From NCBI RefSeq assembly GCF_019145475.1, contig NZ_JAHTKI010000006.1, positions 209,618-273,617 on the forward strand: a DNA stretch of 64,000 nt. Reading direction: 5' to 3'. The position numbers were made by a program, and so were the translations under genes. This document shows positions 36,550-45,837 of this stretch, one piece after another (the first letter of the stretch is position 1; each line of letters begins with the position of its first letter). The notes beneath the pieces were generated by a model, which worked only from the letters and a program-made list of their open reading frames with translations, was not told where the DNA came from and searched no databases. Origin of the DNA: Pseudomonas botevensis. GTDB lineage: Bacteria > Pseudomonadota > Gammaproteobacteria > Pseudomonadales > Pseudomonadaceae.

Positions 36550-37848
36550 TTAGAACAGATATCCGGCGGACAACCGCACCTGATCGTGCTTGCGGTATTC
36601 GCCAAAGGTTCGGTCGGGCTTGCCGAAGAACACGTCCACTTCCAGACCGAGCTTGATGTAGTCCACCGGTTTGTAGGTGAAGATGCCTTGCAGCAAGGCG
36701 TTGTCCTTGAACGGTGGCGACGCGGCCGCCACCAGTCGACTCTTGAGTCGGTCCTGCCAATGGGTGCCCTCGGCCGACAGGGTGAACAGCGGCTCGCGCT
36801 TGTCCTGGACCATGCCGTCCTGCCAGTCGAGCAGCACCTGTTCCTGCCACTGCGCGGAGATCAGCCAGTCGCGAAACAGGTAGTCGAGCCCCAGCAGCGA
36901 CTTGACCATCGGTGTGCTGTCGGCGCCGTGGGCGCGGGTCGGATTGGTCACCCGCCAGTTGTCGAAATACGCGACCTCGCTGCGCACCACGATGCTGTGC
37001 CCAGCATCGATCGCCAGCCCCGCACCGCCCATGGTGTAGCGTGGAAACTGGCGCTCCAGGCGTGTGCGACCATCGTCGGCCAGCCCTTCGACGGCATACA
37101 CCGGGTCCTGCTGACGGGCGCTCAGCGCGACGAAACTGGTGTCCACTGCGCCGATCCGGCCATTGGCGCTCAAGCCATAGCCGTACCCGTCATGACCGTC
37201 GTAGCCGGGCTTGGAATCGACCACGAAATACTGCGGATCGGGCGTGGCGAACAGCGGTGCGTCGAATTCGCTGCCCGCCACCGGCGCACGGTTTTTCACG
37301 AAGTCGGTGATCCACAGCGCTTCCAGCTCCCACTCGCCCAGCGGCTGCGCAAACCGCACCATCGGCACCGCGATGCGGCTGTCTTCCAACAGCGGCGTCA
37401 CGCCATCGCGATAGTCCAGCGGGTTGACCTGATCGAGCACTCGCAACTCATCGGCGCGGCCCCAGACCACTTGCTGCCAACCCACCGTCACCTCGCCGTC
37501 ACCCAATGAGTGACCGACGTACAGATGCCGCCAGTCGGCGTCGAAGCGGTACTTGTCCCGCGCCCGCTCGCTGTACGGATTGTTGCCGTCATAACGCGCG
37601 TCGTAACGCACGCGGCCCTTGGCCTTGTAGTAACCGCCGTCCCAGCTGTCCTCCAGATTGGCCTTGAAATACACGGCCTTCTGGGTGACCTGATCGTCGC
37701 CATGCAGGCGCAACGCCGTGGCGATGCCGATCTCGGCATCGGCGTAATCAGGCTTGAGATCCTCGGCGGTGAGCTCGGCCATGGCGGCCGGCGCCGCCAC
37801 GCACGCCCACACCGTCCACGCAATGCGGTTTATCGCTGATCGAGGCAT
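36550..37848 (-). CDS. Predicted outer-membrane beta-barrel (DUF1302-like)
   Basis: A 432-aa protein with a signal peptide (IAWTVWACVAAPAAMAE, cleavage near residue 24) and a C-terminal aromatic end (SAGYLF), as in outer-membrane barrels. The mature part alternates polar and hydrophobic residues and is rich in Tyr, Trp and Asp, for example YVGHSLGDGEVTVGWQQVVWG. It resembles DUF1302-type proteins co-encoded with MMPL and LolA-like genes. Probably the outer-membrane element of the export path or a structural partner. Starts two bases after the SDR gene ends. Confidence 0.65.
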   Translation of the reverse strand: MPRSAINRIAWTVWACVAAPAAMAELTAEDLKPDYADAEIGIATALRLHGDDQVTQKAVYFKANLEDSWDGGYYKAKGRVRYDARYDGNNPYSERARDKYRFDADWRHLYVGHSLGDGEVTVGWQQVVWGRADELRVLDQVNPLDYRDGVTPLLEDSRIAVPMVRFAQPLGEWELEALWITDFVKNRAPVAGSEFDAPLFATPDPQYFVVDSKPGYDGHDGYGYGLSANGRIGAVDTSFVALSARQQDPVYAVEGLADDGRTRLERQFPRYTMGGAGLAIDAGHSIVVRSEVAYFDNWRVTNPTRAHGADSTPMVKSLLGLDYLFRDWLISAQWQEQVLLDWQDGMVQDKREPLFTLSAEGTHWQDRLKSRLVAAASPPFKDNALLQGIFTYKPVDYIKLGLEVDVFFGKPDRTFGEYRKHDQVRLSAGYLF

Positions 37849-37850
37849 CG

Positions 37851-38615
37851 TTACATTCCCAACCCGACGCCGCCATCGATCACCAGACTCTGGGCCGTCA
37901 CCCCGCCCGCCTCCGGGCTGGCGAGATAACGCACCATCGCCGCCACCTCCTCGCTCTGGATAAAGCGGCGCATCGGCAGTTTTTTCTTCGCGTTGCGCAC
38001 GATCTGTTCCTGGGTCAGCCCGGCAATCGCCGCTTGCGTCGCCAGCTCGCCCTGCAGCATCGGCGTGTCGATCCACGCCGGCAGGATCGCGTTGACCGTG
38101 ATCTGCCGTGGCGCGAGATCCAGCGCCAGCGCCTTGGTCATGCCGACGATGCCGTGCTTGGACGCGCAGTACGCGGTGTTGCGCACCTTGCCGGCGCGTC
38201 CGAGGATCGACGACATGTTGATGATCCGCCCGCGATCCGGCATCAGCGCCAGACACAACGACGTGACGTAGAACGTGCCGTTGAGGTTGACCGAAATCAC
38301 CTGATGCCAGTTCTTCAGATCCTCCGGCTCGTTCTCGTTGCAGATGCCGGCGCTGTTGACCAGCACGTCGACGTAATCGAGCTGCGTGCCCAAGGTCTTG
38401 AAGAACGTTTCCATGGCCGGCAGATCGGCGATGTTCGCCCAGTGGGTTTCGACCCGCGCCTTGATCTGTTCCTGCCGTTCATCCACCCAGCGCTGCAGCT
38501 CCGGCAGATCCATGTCCAGCAGGATCAAGCGGTTTTCGGCGTCGCTGGCAAAATCCTCGGCCACGGCCCGACCGATGCCCTTGGCGGCACCGGTGATCAG
38601 AATCGTCCGGCTCAT
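37851..38615 (-). CDS. SDR-family reductase
   Basis: A 254-aa classical short-chain dehydrogenase/reductase. Visible are the nucleotide motif TGAAKGIG (8-15), NSAG, the catalytic Ser in NMSS and the YCASK catalytic Tyr-Lys pair. Length is typical. It overlaps the FabG-like gene by ATGA. In this operon it could reduce a second beta-keto group or act on the aldehyde or alcohol stage; the substrate cannot be read from sequence. Confidence 0.9.
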   Translation of the reverse strand: MSRTILITGAAKGIGRAVAEDFASDAENRLILLDMDLPELQRWVDERQEQIKARVETHWANIADLPAMETFFKTLGTQLDYVDVLVNSAGICNENEPEDLKNWHQVISVNLNGTFYVTSLCLALMPDRGRIINMSSILGRAGKVRNTAYCASKHGIVGMTKALALDLAPRQITVNAILPAWIDTPMLQGELATQAAIAGLTQEQIVRNAKKKLPMRRFIQSEEVAAMVRYLASPEAGGVTAQSLVIDGGVGLGM

Positions 38616-39349
38616 GGCATTTTCAGCCCGCCGTTGACCGGCAGGACCTCCCCGGTCAGGTACAGCCCGCGATCGGCGATGTACAGCACCGCCTCGGCGA
38701 TTTCCTCGGGTTCGGCGTAACGCTTGATCAGCAGGCGCGACTGGATTTCCTCCTCCTGACTGCCGATCAGCGCGGTGCTCATCTCGGTCTTGACGATGCC
38801 CGGCGCCACCGCGTTGACGCGGATGTTGCGCGGCGCCAGCTCCACGGCCAGTGCGCGGGTCAATGCATCGACCCCGCCCTTGGCCGCCGCGTAGTTGCTC
38901 TGACCCTTGCCGGGCTTCTGCGCGGCTACCGAGCTGATATTGACGATGCACCCGCCACGCTGGCGGAGCATCCCCGGCACCACCTGCTGGCAGCAGAGCA
39001 AGGTGCCGATCAGGTTGGTCTGGATCACCTCGACGATGTCCCGTGCCGGCATGGTCGCCAGCAACCCGTCACGGGTGATGCCGGCGTTGTTGACCAGCAG
39101 ATCGACGCGCTGGAAATGCCCGTCGACCCGCTCGAAAAAACCCTTGATGCTGTCACTGCTGCTGACGTCGCATTGCAGCGCCAGGCAATCGATGCCCAGG
39201 CCCTGTACCTCGTCGCGCAGCGCCATCGCCGCCACTTCGTCACGCACATAACTGAACGCGATCTGATAACCCGCGCCCGCCAGGGCCAGGACAATCGCCC
39301 GGCCGATGCCACGGCTGCCGCCGGTCACCACTGCTACTTTATTCGGCAT
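38612..39349 (-). CDS. 3-oxoacyl-ACP reductase, FabG-like
   Basis: A 245-aa SDR very close to FabG: TGGSRGIGRA at the N terminus, CDVSSSDS, LVNNAGITRDGLLATM (typical of FabG), NISSVAAQKPGKGQSNYAAAKGG with catalytic Ser, Tyr and Lys, and RVNAVAPGIVKTEM. Reduces a beta-ketoacyl-ACP to the beta-hydroxy form with NADPH. It is 9 bases after the fusion gene and overlaps the next SDR gene. As a dedicated copy it probably serves the operon's own ketosynthases. Confidence 0.9.
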   Translation of the reverse strand: MPNKVAVVTGGSRGIGRAIVLALAGAGYQIAFSYVRDEVAAMALRDEVQGLGIDCLALQCDVSSSDSIKGFFERVDGHFQRVDLLVNNAGITRDGLLATMPARDIVEVIQTNLIGTLLCCQQVVPGMLRQRGGCIVNISSVAAQKPGKGQSNYAAAKGGVDALTRALAVELAPRNIRVNAVAPGIVKTEMSTALIGSQEEEIQSRLLIKRYAEPEEIAEAVLYIADRGLYLTGEVLPVNGGLKMP

Positions 39350-39358
39350 GAGCGTTCC

Positions 39359-42229
39359 TTAGAGCGAGTTGTCGGTTTTGAACTGCGCGAGGCTGAACCC
39401 GTGGGTCGCCGCCAGTGCGCGAATCTGCTGCACCTGCTCGCGGCTGATATCGCCATAGGAGTAGTGCTGCTTCATCCCGGACAGGCCCATCAACACCGAC
39501 TCGGCCATGCACGCATACAACTGACCCTGCTTGAGGTAGGCACGCACGTTCGGCGCCAGGCCATCGCCCAGCGGCGTCTGCACGATTCCGCCGTGCATGT
39601 AGAGCACGTCGGCGCGTTGGCTGGAGAGGTTCTGGTCCACGTTCAGCGGTACGGCGATGTCGCAGATCACGCTGTTTTCCGCGAAATGCTGTGCGTCGAG
39701 GAATGGCTGCGGAGCGTTCGCCGCACACAAAACGATGCGCGCCTGCTTGAGCACTTGCAGGTCGTTGCTGACGGTAATGAATGCGTGGGCGCCCAGACGT
39801 TCTTCGACCAGTTTCGCCACGCGCTGACCGAGGTCGGCACTGGCGCCGTGGGCCTGCAACAGGGCATCGAAACCTTCGATCTGCTGCAAGCGACTGGCAA
39901 GGCGATCCTGTTCGGCAACGCCTTTGAGAATCGCGCGGGCGGCTTCGGCGTAAATCTGCTGGGCGGTTTTTTCCAGACGGCGCAGGGAGCCGTCACGACC
40001 ACTGCCGATCAGAATCAGATGCTCGACGCTGGTGGAGAGCAGCGAGGCATAAGTCGAAGCAATGTTGCCCGCCGCACCGACCACTGCCGCCGTTTGCCGG
40101 CCGAGTTCCAGGCCTTGTTGCTTGCAGCCCTGCTCGATGGCTTCCAGGCCCATGCCGATGGTCAGCGCGTTGCCCGAGGTCAGCGCCATGTCCGGGATCT
40201 TCAGCGCCTGGCAGTTGTTGGTGACGATCGAGGTGTACATGCCCAGCCCGGCGACGCTGTAGCCATCGGCGCGGGCGTCACGGATGCGGTTGCCGACTTC
40301 GTCGCGGATGGTTTCCAGATCGCCACTGGCGATGTACTCCGACATGGCATCGGAATGCATGCACAACGGGTACAGGGTGAACTCCACGGCGGTGCCGAGC
40401 TTCGAGCGGATCAGCACCGGGCCGATCGGTGCGGCACGGCGTTCCGGCGCCATGCGCTTGATGAACTCACGTTTCTGTTCAGGGCTGAGGGTCGACAGCG
40501 ACGGATCGACATCGCTGAGCATGTCGGCATCGATCAGGTGATTGATGAACGCCACGCGAGCCACCACGCGCACGTTCTCATCAGACTTTGGGAGGCTTTC
40601 ATCTCCCTTGAAGCTGACTTCGCGGGCCGGTACGCCAGGGATGGTGTCGGCCAGCACACCGGCGGCCAGCGGGAAGGCGTCGCGCCGACGCAGCATGTCG
40701 CAGACCTTCTGCAACGAGCCGATCAGACCGTCGATTTCCTCAAAGGTGATGCACACCGGCGGCTCCAGGCGAATCACGTTGGCGTTGCTGCCCGACGGCG
40801 CCACGCGCAGCGACTCGAATTGCAGCAGGTAGCCGGCGATGATGTAGCCCAGCGCATCGTTGTATTGAGCCGACGCCTGGACCAGCGAGCTGGTGCCGGT
40901 CAGGTCGTGCAGTTCGAAGCCCAGCAGCAGCCCGCGCCCGCGTACGTCGGCGATCACGTCCGGGTATGCCGCCTGGAGCTCCTGCAGCGAAGACTTCAGG
41001 TACTCGCCTTTCTTGTTCACGTCCTTGAGCATCGCGCTGTCGTTCTCGAACAGCCGACGCAGCGCCGAGAGGGCGATATGGCAGGACGCATCGTCTTCAG
41101 CGAAGGTCGAGCTGTGGATGTAGCTGAAATCGACTTCGTAATGGCTGGCGCGGATCACCGTCGCGGCGATTTTCATCAGACCGCCGCCCAGGGCCTTGGA
41201 CAGGCAGTAGTAATCGCCCTGCAAGTTGAAATGGCTGGCGCCGAGCAAAGTGCCGGTGCGACCGAAACCCGATTGCACTTCGTCGATGACCAGCGGGCAG
41301 CGTTGTTCGTTGCACAGACGACGCAGACCCAGATAGAACTCACCGGCAAACTCGTTGATCCCGCCTTCACCCTGGATCGGCTCGAGCAGCACGGCGGTGA
41401 TCGCGCTGAACGGCTCACGGCGCACGCGCAGGGTTTCGCCGCTCCACTCAAGGCCCAGCCAGTGATGGGTATGACGGGCCGGCAGGTCTTGCAGTTGCTG
41501 CGGCTGCTGCGGGTCGATGAACTCGACGTTGAGGCCAAAGCGGGCGAACGGCTTGCGGTATTGCTTGCCGTAAGTCAGTTGGACGGTGTTCACCAGTTTG
41601 CCGTGGAAGCTGCCACGCACCGCGAGGAACACCGGCTCGACATGCAGTTGCGCGAGGTTGTGCTGACGCACCGCTTCGGCCACCTGACGCACGGTGACGC
41701 TGGACAGATTTTGCGGAAGTACACCGGCCGGCAGGTCCAGATCGTCGACGTCCAGTTCGAAGTAAGCCTTGTCGCTGGCAACCAGATTGGCCAGTTCGAA
41801 ATCACGCTCGTCGAACTGTTTCTGCAAGTTCTTCTGACGGCGGAACTCGGCGTGCTTGACGGCGATTTCCACTGACTCGGCGCCGCTGTTGGAGAAGGTC
41901 GAAATGTAGTGTTCGTTGTTGTTCAACTCACGGTTGAACGCCTCGCTGAGTTCACGCCCCAGCTGACCCGCCGCGCTGCGTACCGACATCTGTGCGTTGA
42001 ACGGCACGTCGGCGCGCAACAGGTTGCACAGTTGATCGACGAATTGCGGGTCGTTGTGGCCGTGCAGCGCAGCACCATAACCGCCGAGGAAGTCGGTGAC
42101 GGTCACTTCCGCGCCCTGCTTGTCGCGGTAAAACAATTTGCTGCCCAGCGCCCGATGGAACTGGCACTCCAGGCCCAGAGCCTGCATCAGTTCAACGAAT
42201 TTCGGCCGTACGTAATCGCGGTAATCCAT
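39359..42229 (-). CDS. Aminotransferase-acyl reductase fusion protein
   Basis: A 956-aa two-domain protein. Residues about 25-520 are a class III PLP aminotransferase: NSGAESVEIAVKHAE, LEPIQGEGGINEF (282-294), DEVQSGFGRTG (316-326) and the PLP lysine Lys345 in SKALGGG. Residues about 550-956 resemble long-chain acyl-[ACP] reductases: GLGMYTSIVTNN, LTSGNALT and a Rossmann loop VVGAAGNIAS (716-725). The combination predicts reductive release of an acyl thioester as an aldehyde followed by transamination to a primary amine, the same logic as PigE of prodigiosin and TamH of tambjamine biosynthesis, but with the order of domains reversed. The order is seen in sequence; the reaction is inference. 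The 54 bp before it may allow internal regulation. Confidence 0.85.
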   Translation of the reverse strand: MDYRDYVRPKFVELMQALGLECQFHRALGSKLFYRDKQGAEVTVTDFLGGYGAALHGHNDPQFVDQLCNLLRADVPFNAQMSVRSAAGQLGRELSEAFNRELNNNEHYISTFSNSGAESVEIAVKHAEFRRQKNLQKQFDERDFELANLVASDKAYFELDVDDLDLPAGVLPQNLSSVTVRQVAEAVRQHNLAQLHVEPVFLAVRGSFHGKLVNTVQLTYGKQYRKPFARFGLNVEFIDPQQPQQLQDLPARHTHHWLGLEWSGETLRVRREPFSAITAVLLEPIQGEGGINEFAGEFYLGLRRLCNEQRCPLVIDEVQSGFGRTGTLLGASHFNLQGDYYCLSKALGGGLMKIAATVIRASHYEVDFSYIHSSTFAEDDASCHIALSALRRLFENDSAMLKDVNKKGEYLKSSLQELQAAYPDVIADVRGRGLLLGFELHDLTGTSSLVQASAQYNDALGYIIAGYLLQFESLRVAPSGSNANVIRLEPPVCITFEEIDGLIGSLQKVCDMLRRRDAFPLAAGVLADTIPGVPAREVSFKGDESLPKSDENVRVVARVAFINHLIDADMLSDVDPSLSTLSPEQKREFIKRMAPERRAAPIGPVLIRSKLGTAVEFTLYPLCMHSDAMSEYIASGDLETIRDEVGNRIRDARADGYSVAGLGMYTSIVTNNCQALKIPDMALTSGNALTIGMGLEAIEQGCKQQGLELGRQTAAVVGAAGNIASTYASLLSTSVEHLILIGSGRDGSLRRLEKTAQQIYAEAARAILKGVAEQDRLASRLQQIEGFDALLQAHGASADLGQRVAKLVEERLGAHAFITVSNDLQVLKQARIVLCAANAPQPFLDAQHFAENSVICDIAVPLNVDQNLSSQRADVLYMHGGIVQTPLGDGLAPNVRAYLKQGQLYACMAESVLMGLSGMKQHYSYGDISREQVQQIRALAATHGFSLAQFKTDNSL

Positions 42230-42283
42230 GACAGTTCTATCCCTTGAGTAAAAAATTCAGAAACGCTTGGTTGCGTCAGACGG

Positions 42284-43489
42284 TCAGTCGGCCGCGTGAA
42301 AATCCAGTTGGTAACAGGCGCTGAAGCCGTTGTCGTCGCGGTTGATCACCAGGCAATCGTGCAGCACCGCGTCACGCGGTTCGCCCATCACAAACGGCAG
42401 GTGCGGATTCACCGGCTGCTCCAGTCCGATGACCGGGGCAATGCTTTGCGCGTGCAGGGTCTGGCGAGCGATGATCAGATCGACCAGGCTCGGCGCGCCG
42501 CTGAGAATGCCGGTCAGCGGCGTGCTGCTGGTGATGTGCGCGGCGCCGGTGCGGGCCAGCGTGCGGGCCAGATCGGCATCCTTGTGCGGGTCGCCGCTGG
42601 CGCTGCCGATCAGCAGATCCACTTGTTTGTCCGGCAGGTTCAGCGAGTCCACGCGCGAGTGGGCGAACAGGCCCGAGAGGCAGGTCTGCGGCCCTTCCGG
42701 CAAGTCGTCGGCACGCCGCAGAATCAGCGCCGCCGCCCCTTCGCCGGCAATTCCGCCGCGCCCCTGAAGATCGAATCCGCGCAGACTCTGCGAACCGTCA
42801 GTGCCGATCACGCCGGCCTCGGCCAGTGCGGCCAGCGCCAGCGGATCGAGTTCACTGCCGGCGCCGACCACGATCGCCGCATCGATACGGCCGCTTTGCA
42901 GCGCCGCGCAGGCTTCGCGCAACGCCGCCAAGTTGCCGGCCACGCCTTGCATGTAGGCGTTGCACTCGCACTCCAGTTTCAAGGCGAGGCTGACGATCCC
43001 GAGCAAGCCGTTGCTCAGGCTCTTGAGCACCAGGAAGGGATCGAGGGCGCGCTCCTGCAAGACCTTTTGCGCGAGGCGTCGCATGTCGGCGCCGGTCGGC
43101 GTCTGGCATTCATGCAGCAGTTCGCCGTAGGACGTCAGCGACGGGTGGGTGTAGCCGCCCTGGCAGCAATAGAGGCCATAGCGCAGCCCGTCATTGCCCG
43201 GCTCAAGCCCGGCCTCGGCCAGCGCCTGACGCACCGAGCTGACGCCCCAGATCACCGCCGGCGGGCAGTAACGCTGAAGGTTTTGCGCAACGTCCTTGCG
43301 GCTGCGTTGATGGTCTTCGTCGTGAACATGACCGAACGCGGCAACACGCTCGCTGTGAAACAGCGACGATTGCAGCGGCATGATCGCGCTGCGTCCTTCA
43401 CGGGCCGCCGACCAGAAGCGCTCGACGCCCCAACCGCTGGGCAACACACAACCGCTGCCGGCGATGGCAATACGCGCAATGGCCGTCAT
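42284..43489 (-). CDS. Ketosynthase-like protein lacking catalytic residues
   Basis: A 401-aa KS-fold protein. The position of the active-site Cys is occupied by AYMQGVAGNLAAL (Gln181 and Gly182, no Cys) and the two active-site His boxes are missing: where an active enzyme has THGT and NKSxxGH the sequence reads LIGSASGDPHKD and TSSTPLTGILSGA. It therefore resembles chain-length-factor partners of type II systems. It overlaps the preceding intact KS gene by ATGA and is probably its heterodimer partner. Confidence 0.75.
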   Translation of the reverse strand: MTAIARIAIAGSGCVLPSGWGVERFWSAAREGRSAIMPLQSSLFHSERVAAFGHVHDEDHQRSRKDVAQNLQRYCPPAVIWGVSSVRQALAEAGLEPGNDGLRYGLYCCQGGYTHPSLTSYGELLHECQTPTGADMRRLAQKVLQERALDPFLVLKSLSNGLLGIVSLALKLECECNAYMQGVAGNLAALREACAALQSGRIDAAIVVGAGSELDPLALAALAEAGVIGTDGSQSLRGFDLQGRGGIAGEGAAALILRRADDLPEGPQTCLSGLFAHSRVDSLNLPDKQVDLLIGSASGDPHKDADLARTLARTGAAHITSSTPLTGILSGAPSLVDLIIARQTLHAQSIAPVIGLEQPVNPHLPFVMGEPRDAVLHDCLVINRDDNGFSACYQLDFHAAD

Positions 43490-44781
43490 TGTCCGTGCTC
43501 CCGATATTTGCCCAGGGCCAGCGACGTGTTGAGGCCACCGAAACCGAAGGAGTTGCTGAGGGCGTAATCCACCCGGCGGCTGACCGCCTCACCGGCGCAG
43601 TAATCCAGGTCGCACTGCTCATCGGCGTCGTGCAGGTTCACCGTTGGCGTGACCAGATCGTTGAGGCAGGCCAGCGCGGTGACGATGCATTCCGGCGCCC
43701 CGGCTGCGGCGATCAGATGACCGAACTGTGATTTGTTGGCACTGACCGCCAGCGCCCGGTAGTGCTTGTGTTCGGCAAACACCTGCTTGATCGCCAGGGT
43801 TTCGGCGACATCGTTGAGCGGCGTCGAGGTGCCATGGGCGTTGATCAGATCGATCTGTTGCGCACGCAGTCCGGCATCGTCCAGCGCCGCCTGCATCGCC
43901 AGTGCCGCGCCCCGCCCTTGCGGTTGCGGCGCGGTGACTTTGTAGGCATCCAGACTGCTGCCGAAACCCAGCACTTCGGCATAGGGCGTCGCGCCCCGGG
44001 CCAAGGCGTGTTCGAGACTTTCCAGCACCACGAAACCACCGCCCTCGCCGGCAATCAGGCCGCTGCGATCGCGGTCGAACGGGCGACACAGATCGGCGCC
44101 CCAGCGCTGTTCTCCGGAGGCCGCACCGAGCAGGTACAGAGCGGCCATTGTGTCGAGGTTGAGCACCGAATCGGCGCCACCGGCGAGCGCGACCTTCACT
44201 TCGCCGCGACGGATCATCTGGAACGCATTGCCGATGGCCTGGGAGGCACCGGCACAGGCACTGCTGATGTTGATCACCGGCCCTTCGCAGCCCAGGTCGT
44301 CGGCGATCACTCGGGCCAGACGATCATTGCTCTGGCACAGCGAGCCCTCGGCGCTGACGTCAGCGCAGCGTGGCATCAGGTGCTGCCAGCCCGGCGCGCT
44401 GCCATCCGGCGCCTCGGTCAACAGCATGTCGGCGAGCATGTGTTGCGGCGCGCCGGAGGCACACAGCACCGCCGCGCCACGCAGTTGCTCCAGAGCGAGG
44501 CCGCTGTCGGCAACGGCCTGGGTGGCGGCCACCCAGCCAAAGCGGCTGCGTTTTTCCAGCGGTGTCGTCCACGCCGGATGGCCCTGCAGTTTTTCCGGCA
44601 ACAGGCTCATGTCCACGGGCGCCGCGTAGCGCACCGCGAATGCCCCGTCCGGCACATCGTCCGGTTGCCATGGGCGTACACAGTGTTCGGCGCCGAGCAT
44701 TTTTTCCCAGAGGGTCTGCCATTCGAAACCGAATCCGGTGACGGCGCCCAACCCGGTGATCACAATCCGTGTCTCGCTCAT
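43486..44781 (-). CDS. Beta-ketoacyl-ACP synthase (intact)
   Basis: A 431-aa KAS II/type II PKS-like ketosynthase with a full triad: Cys176 in SSACAGAS, His316 in NAHGTST and His355 in the NKSQFGH box (Lys350). Terminal motif NSFGFGGLNTSL is conserved. Catalyses decarboxylative chain elongation. Coupled by ATGA overlaps to the degenerate KS genes on both sides. Confidence 0.9.
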   Translation of the reverse strand: MSETRIVITGLGAVTGFGFEWQTLWEKMLGAEHCVRPWQPDDVPDGAFAVRYAAPVDMSLLPEKLQGHPAWTTPLEKRSRFGWVAATQAVADSGLALEQLRGAAVLCASGAPQHMLADMLLTEAPDGSAPGWQHLMPRCADVSAEGSLCQSNDRLARVIADDLGCEGPVINISSACAGASQAIGNAFQMIRRGEVKVALAGGADSVLNLDTMAALYLLGAASGEQRWGADLCRPFDRDRSGLIAGEGGGFVVLESLEHALARGATPYAEVLGFGSSLDAYKVTAPQPQGRGAALAMQAALDDAGLRAQQIDLINAHGTSTPLNDVAETLAIKQVFAEHKHYRALAVSANKSQFGHLIAAAGAPECIVTALACLNDLVTPTVNLHDADEQCDLDYCAGEAVSRRVDYALSNSFGFGGLNTSLALGKYREHGQ

Positions 44782-45836
44782 GCGTGCTTCTCCATGGTTT
44801 CACTGGCCAACAGCAACGCACCCCAGTGACCGGCGCGGGTGTGGCTGACAAGCAGCGTGTAGCCGGGCGTCGCCGCTGATTGACGAGCGTGATGCAAACT
44901 CAGCGCGACCTCGGTCAACAGGCCGCTGGCGCCCAGTTCACCGGTCATGCCGCGGGTGCTGCCGAGCGCTTGGCTCGACGCAGCAAACAGCTCGTTCAAT
45001 TGCGGATCATCGGGATTGCCGACGATTCGTCCGACGTCGCCCAGGCACAGTTTTTCCCGGCTCAGCGCCTGGTCGATCACCCGTCGGCCGACCGCTTCGG
45101 CCCGTTGCGGATCGGCGCTGTAACCCCGAGCAAACCCGGCGATGCGCAAGGTCTGCGTGGCGTCCTGCGAAGGTGTCGAACTCAGCAGCAACGCGGCGGC
45201 GCCCTCACCGAACACCGGCTCGCTCGCCAGACCCGGCTCACGTAAATACAGCGCCGGAGTCAGGTTCGGGCTGCTGCTGACCACCAGCGCAGCCTCGGCG
45301 TTTTGCTCGCCGATCTGCTGGCAGGCTTCGATCAAGGCGTCGAGCCCGGCGTTGTCCTGGGAGCAGAATCCGCCCATCGGCCCGTGGCAGTTCAGCGCTT
45401 CGGCCACGTAGGCCATCACGCTGCTGTTGAGCAGGGTCAGCGCATGCAACGGCGGCGTATTGGCCAGCAGTTGGGCGAGTTGTTTGTGCGGCTGCTCGAT
45501 GATCGCTTGCACCGCGTCCCAGCAAGGGCTTGGCGCGTCGACCTCGGGAATCGCCGCCGTCAGCGCAATCCGCGCAGGCGGCAGATCCAACGCCGCCAGA
45601 GCCGGCGCCAGGCGTGCTGCGCAATGCAGCAGACGCAGGCCCTGCGGCTCGACACTGCGCTGGATCTTGCGGTCGAACAGGTCGCCGGGCAGGCGTGGGG
45701 TCGGCAGCGCGAAAGCCTGGCGGCGAGCGTCGAATGCCAGCGGCTGGGCGTTCAAGGGCGCACCGAGCAGGTCCGCGCATTCACTCCCGGCAGCGTTCAG
45801 GATCGCCGCGTCATTGATGTAGATGGCTCTGTTCAT
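44778..45836 (-). CDS. Shortened ketosynthase-like protein lacking catalytic residues
   Basis: A 352-aa KS-fold protein, about 70 residues shorter than a KS. The active-site region reads GPMGGFCSQDNAGLDAL, with Asp161 in the Cys position. The His boxes are lost: VGNPDDPQLNEL stands where THGTST is expected and TRGMTGELGASG where NKSxxGH is expected. It shares the Q-x-x-A-G signature with the other inactive KS of the operon. It starts one base after the intact KS gene at 45838 and is probably its non-catalytic partner. Confidence 0.75.
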   Translation of the reverse strand: MNRAIYINDAAILNAAGSECADLLGAPLNAQPLAFDARRQAFALPTPRLPGDLFDRKIQRSVEPQGLRLLHCAARLAPALAALDLPPARIALTAAIPEVDAPSPCWDAVQAIIEQPHKQLAQLLANTPPLHALTLLNSSVMAYVAEALNCHGPMGGFCSQDNAGLDALIEACQQIGEQNAEAALVVSSSPNLTPALYLREPGLASEPVFGEGAAALLLSSTPSQDATQTLRIAGFARGYSADPQRAEAVGRRVIDQALSREKLCLGDVGRIVGNPDDPQLNELFAASSQALGSTRGMTGELGASGLLTEVALSLHHARQSAATPGYTLLVSHTRAGHWGALLLASETMEKHA

Positions 45837-45837
45837 C

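Noticed and set aside
39116..41875. 919-codon open frame on the plus strand
   Set aside because: Antisense to the aminotransferase-reductase gene; product is Gln/His/Arg-rich with no recognisable domain.
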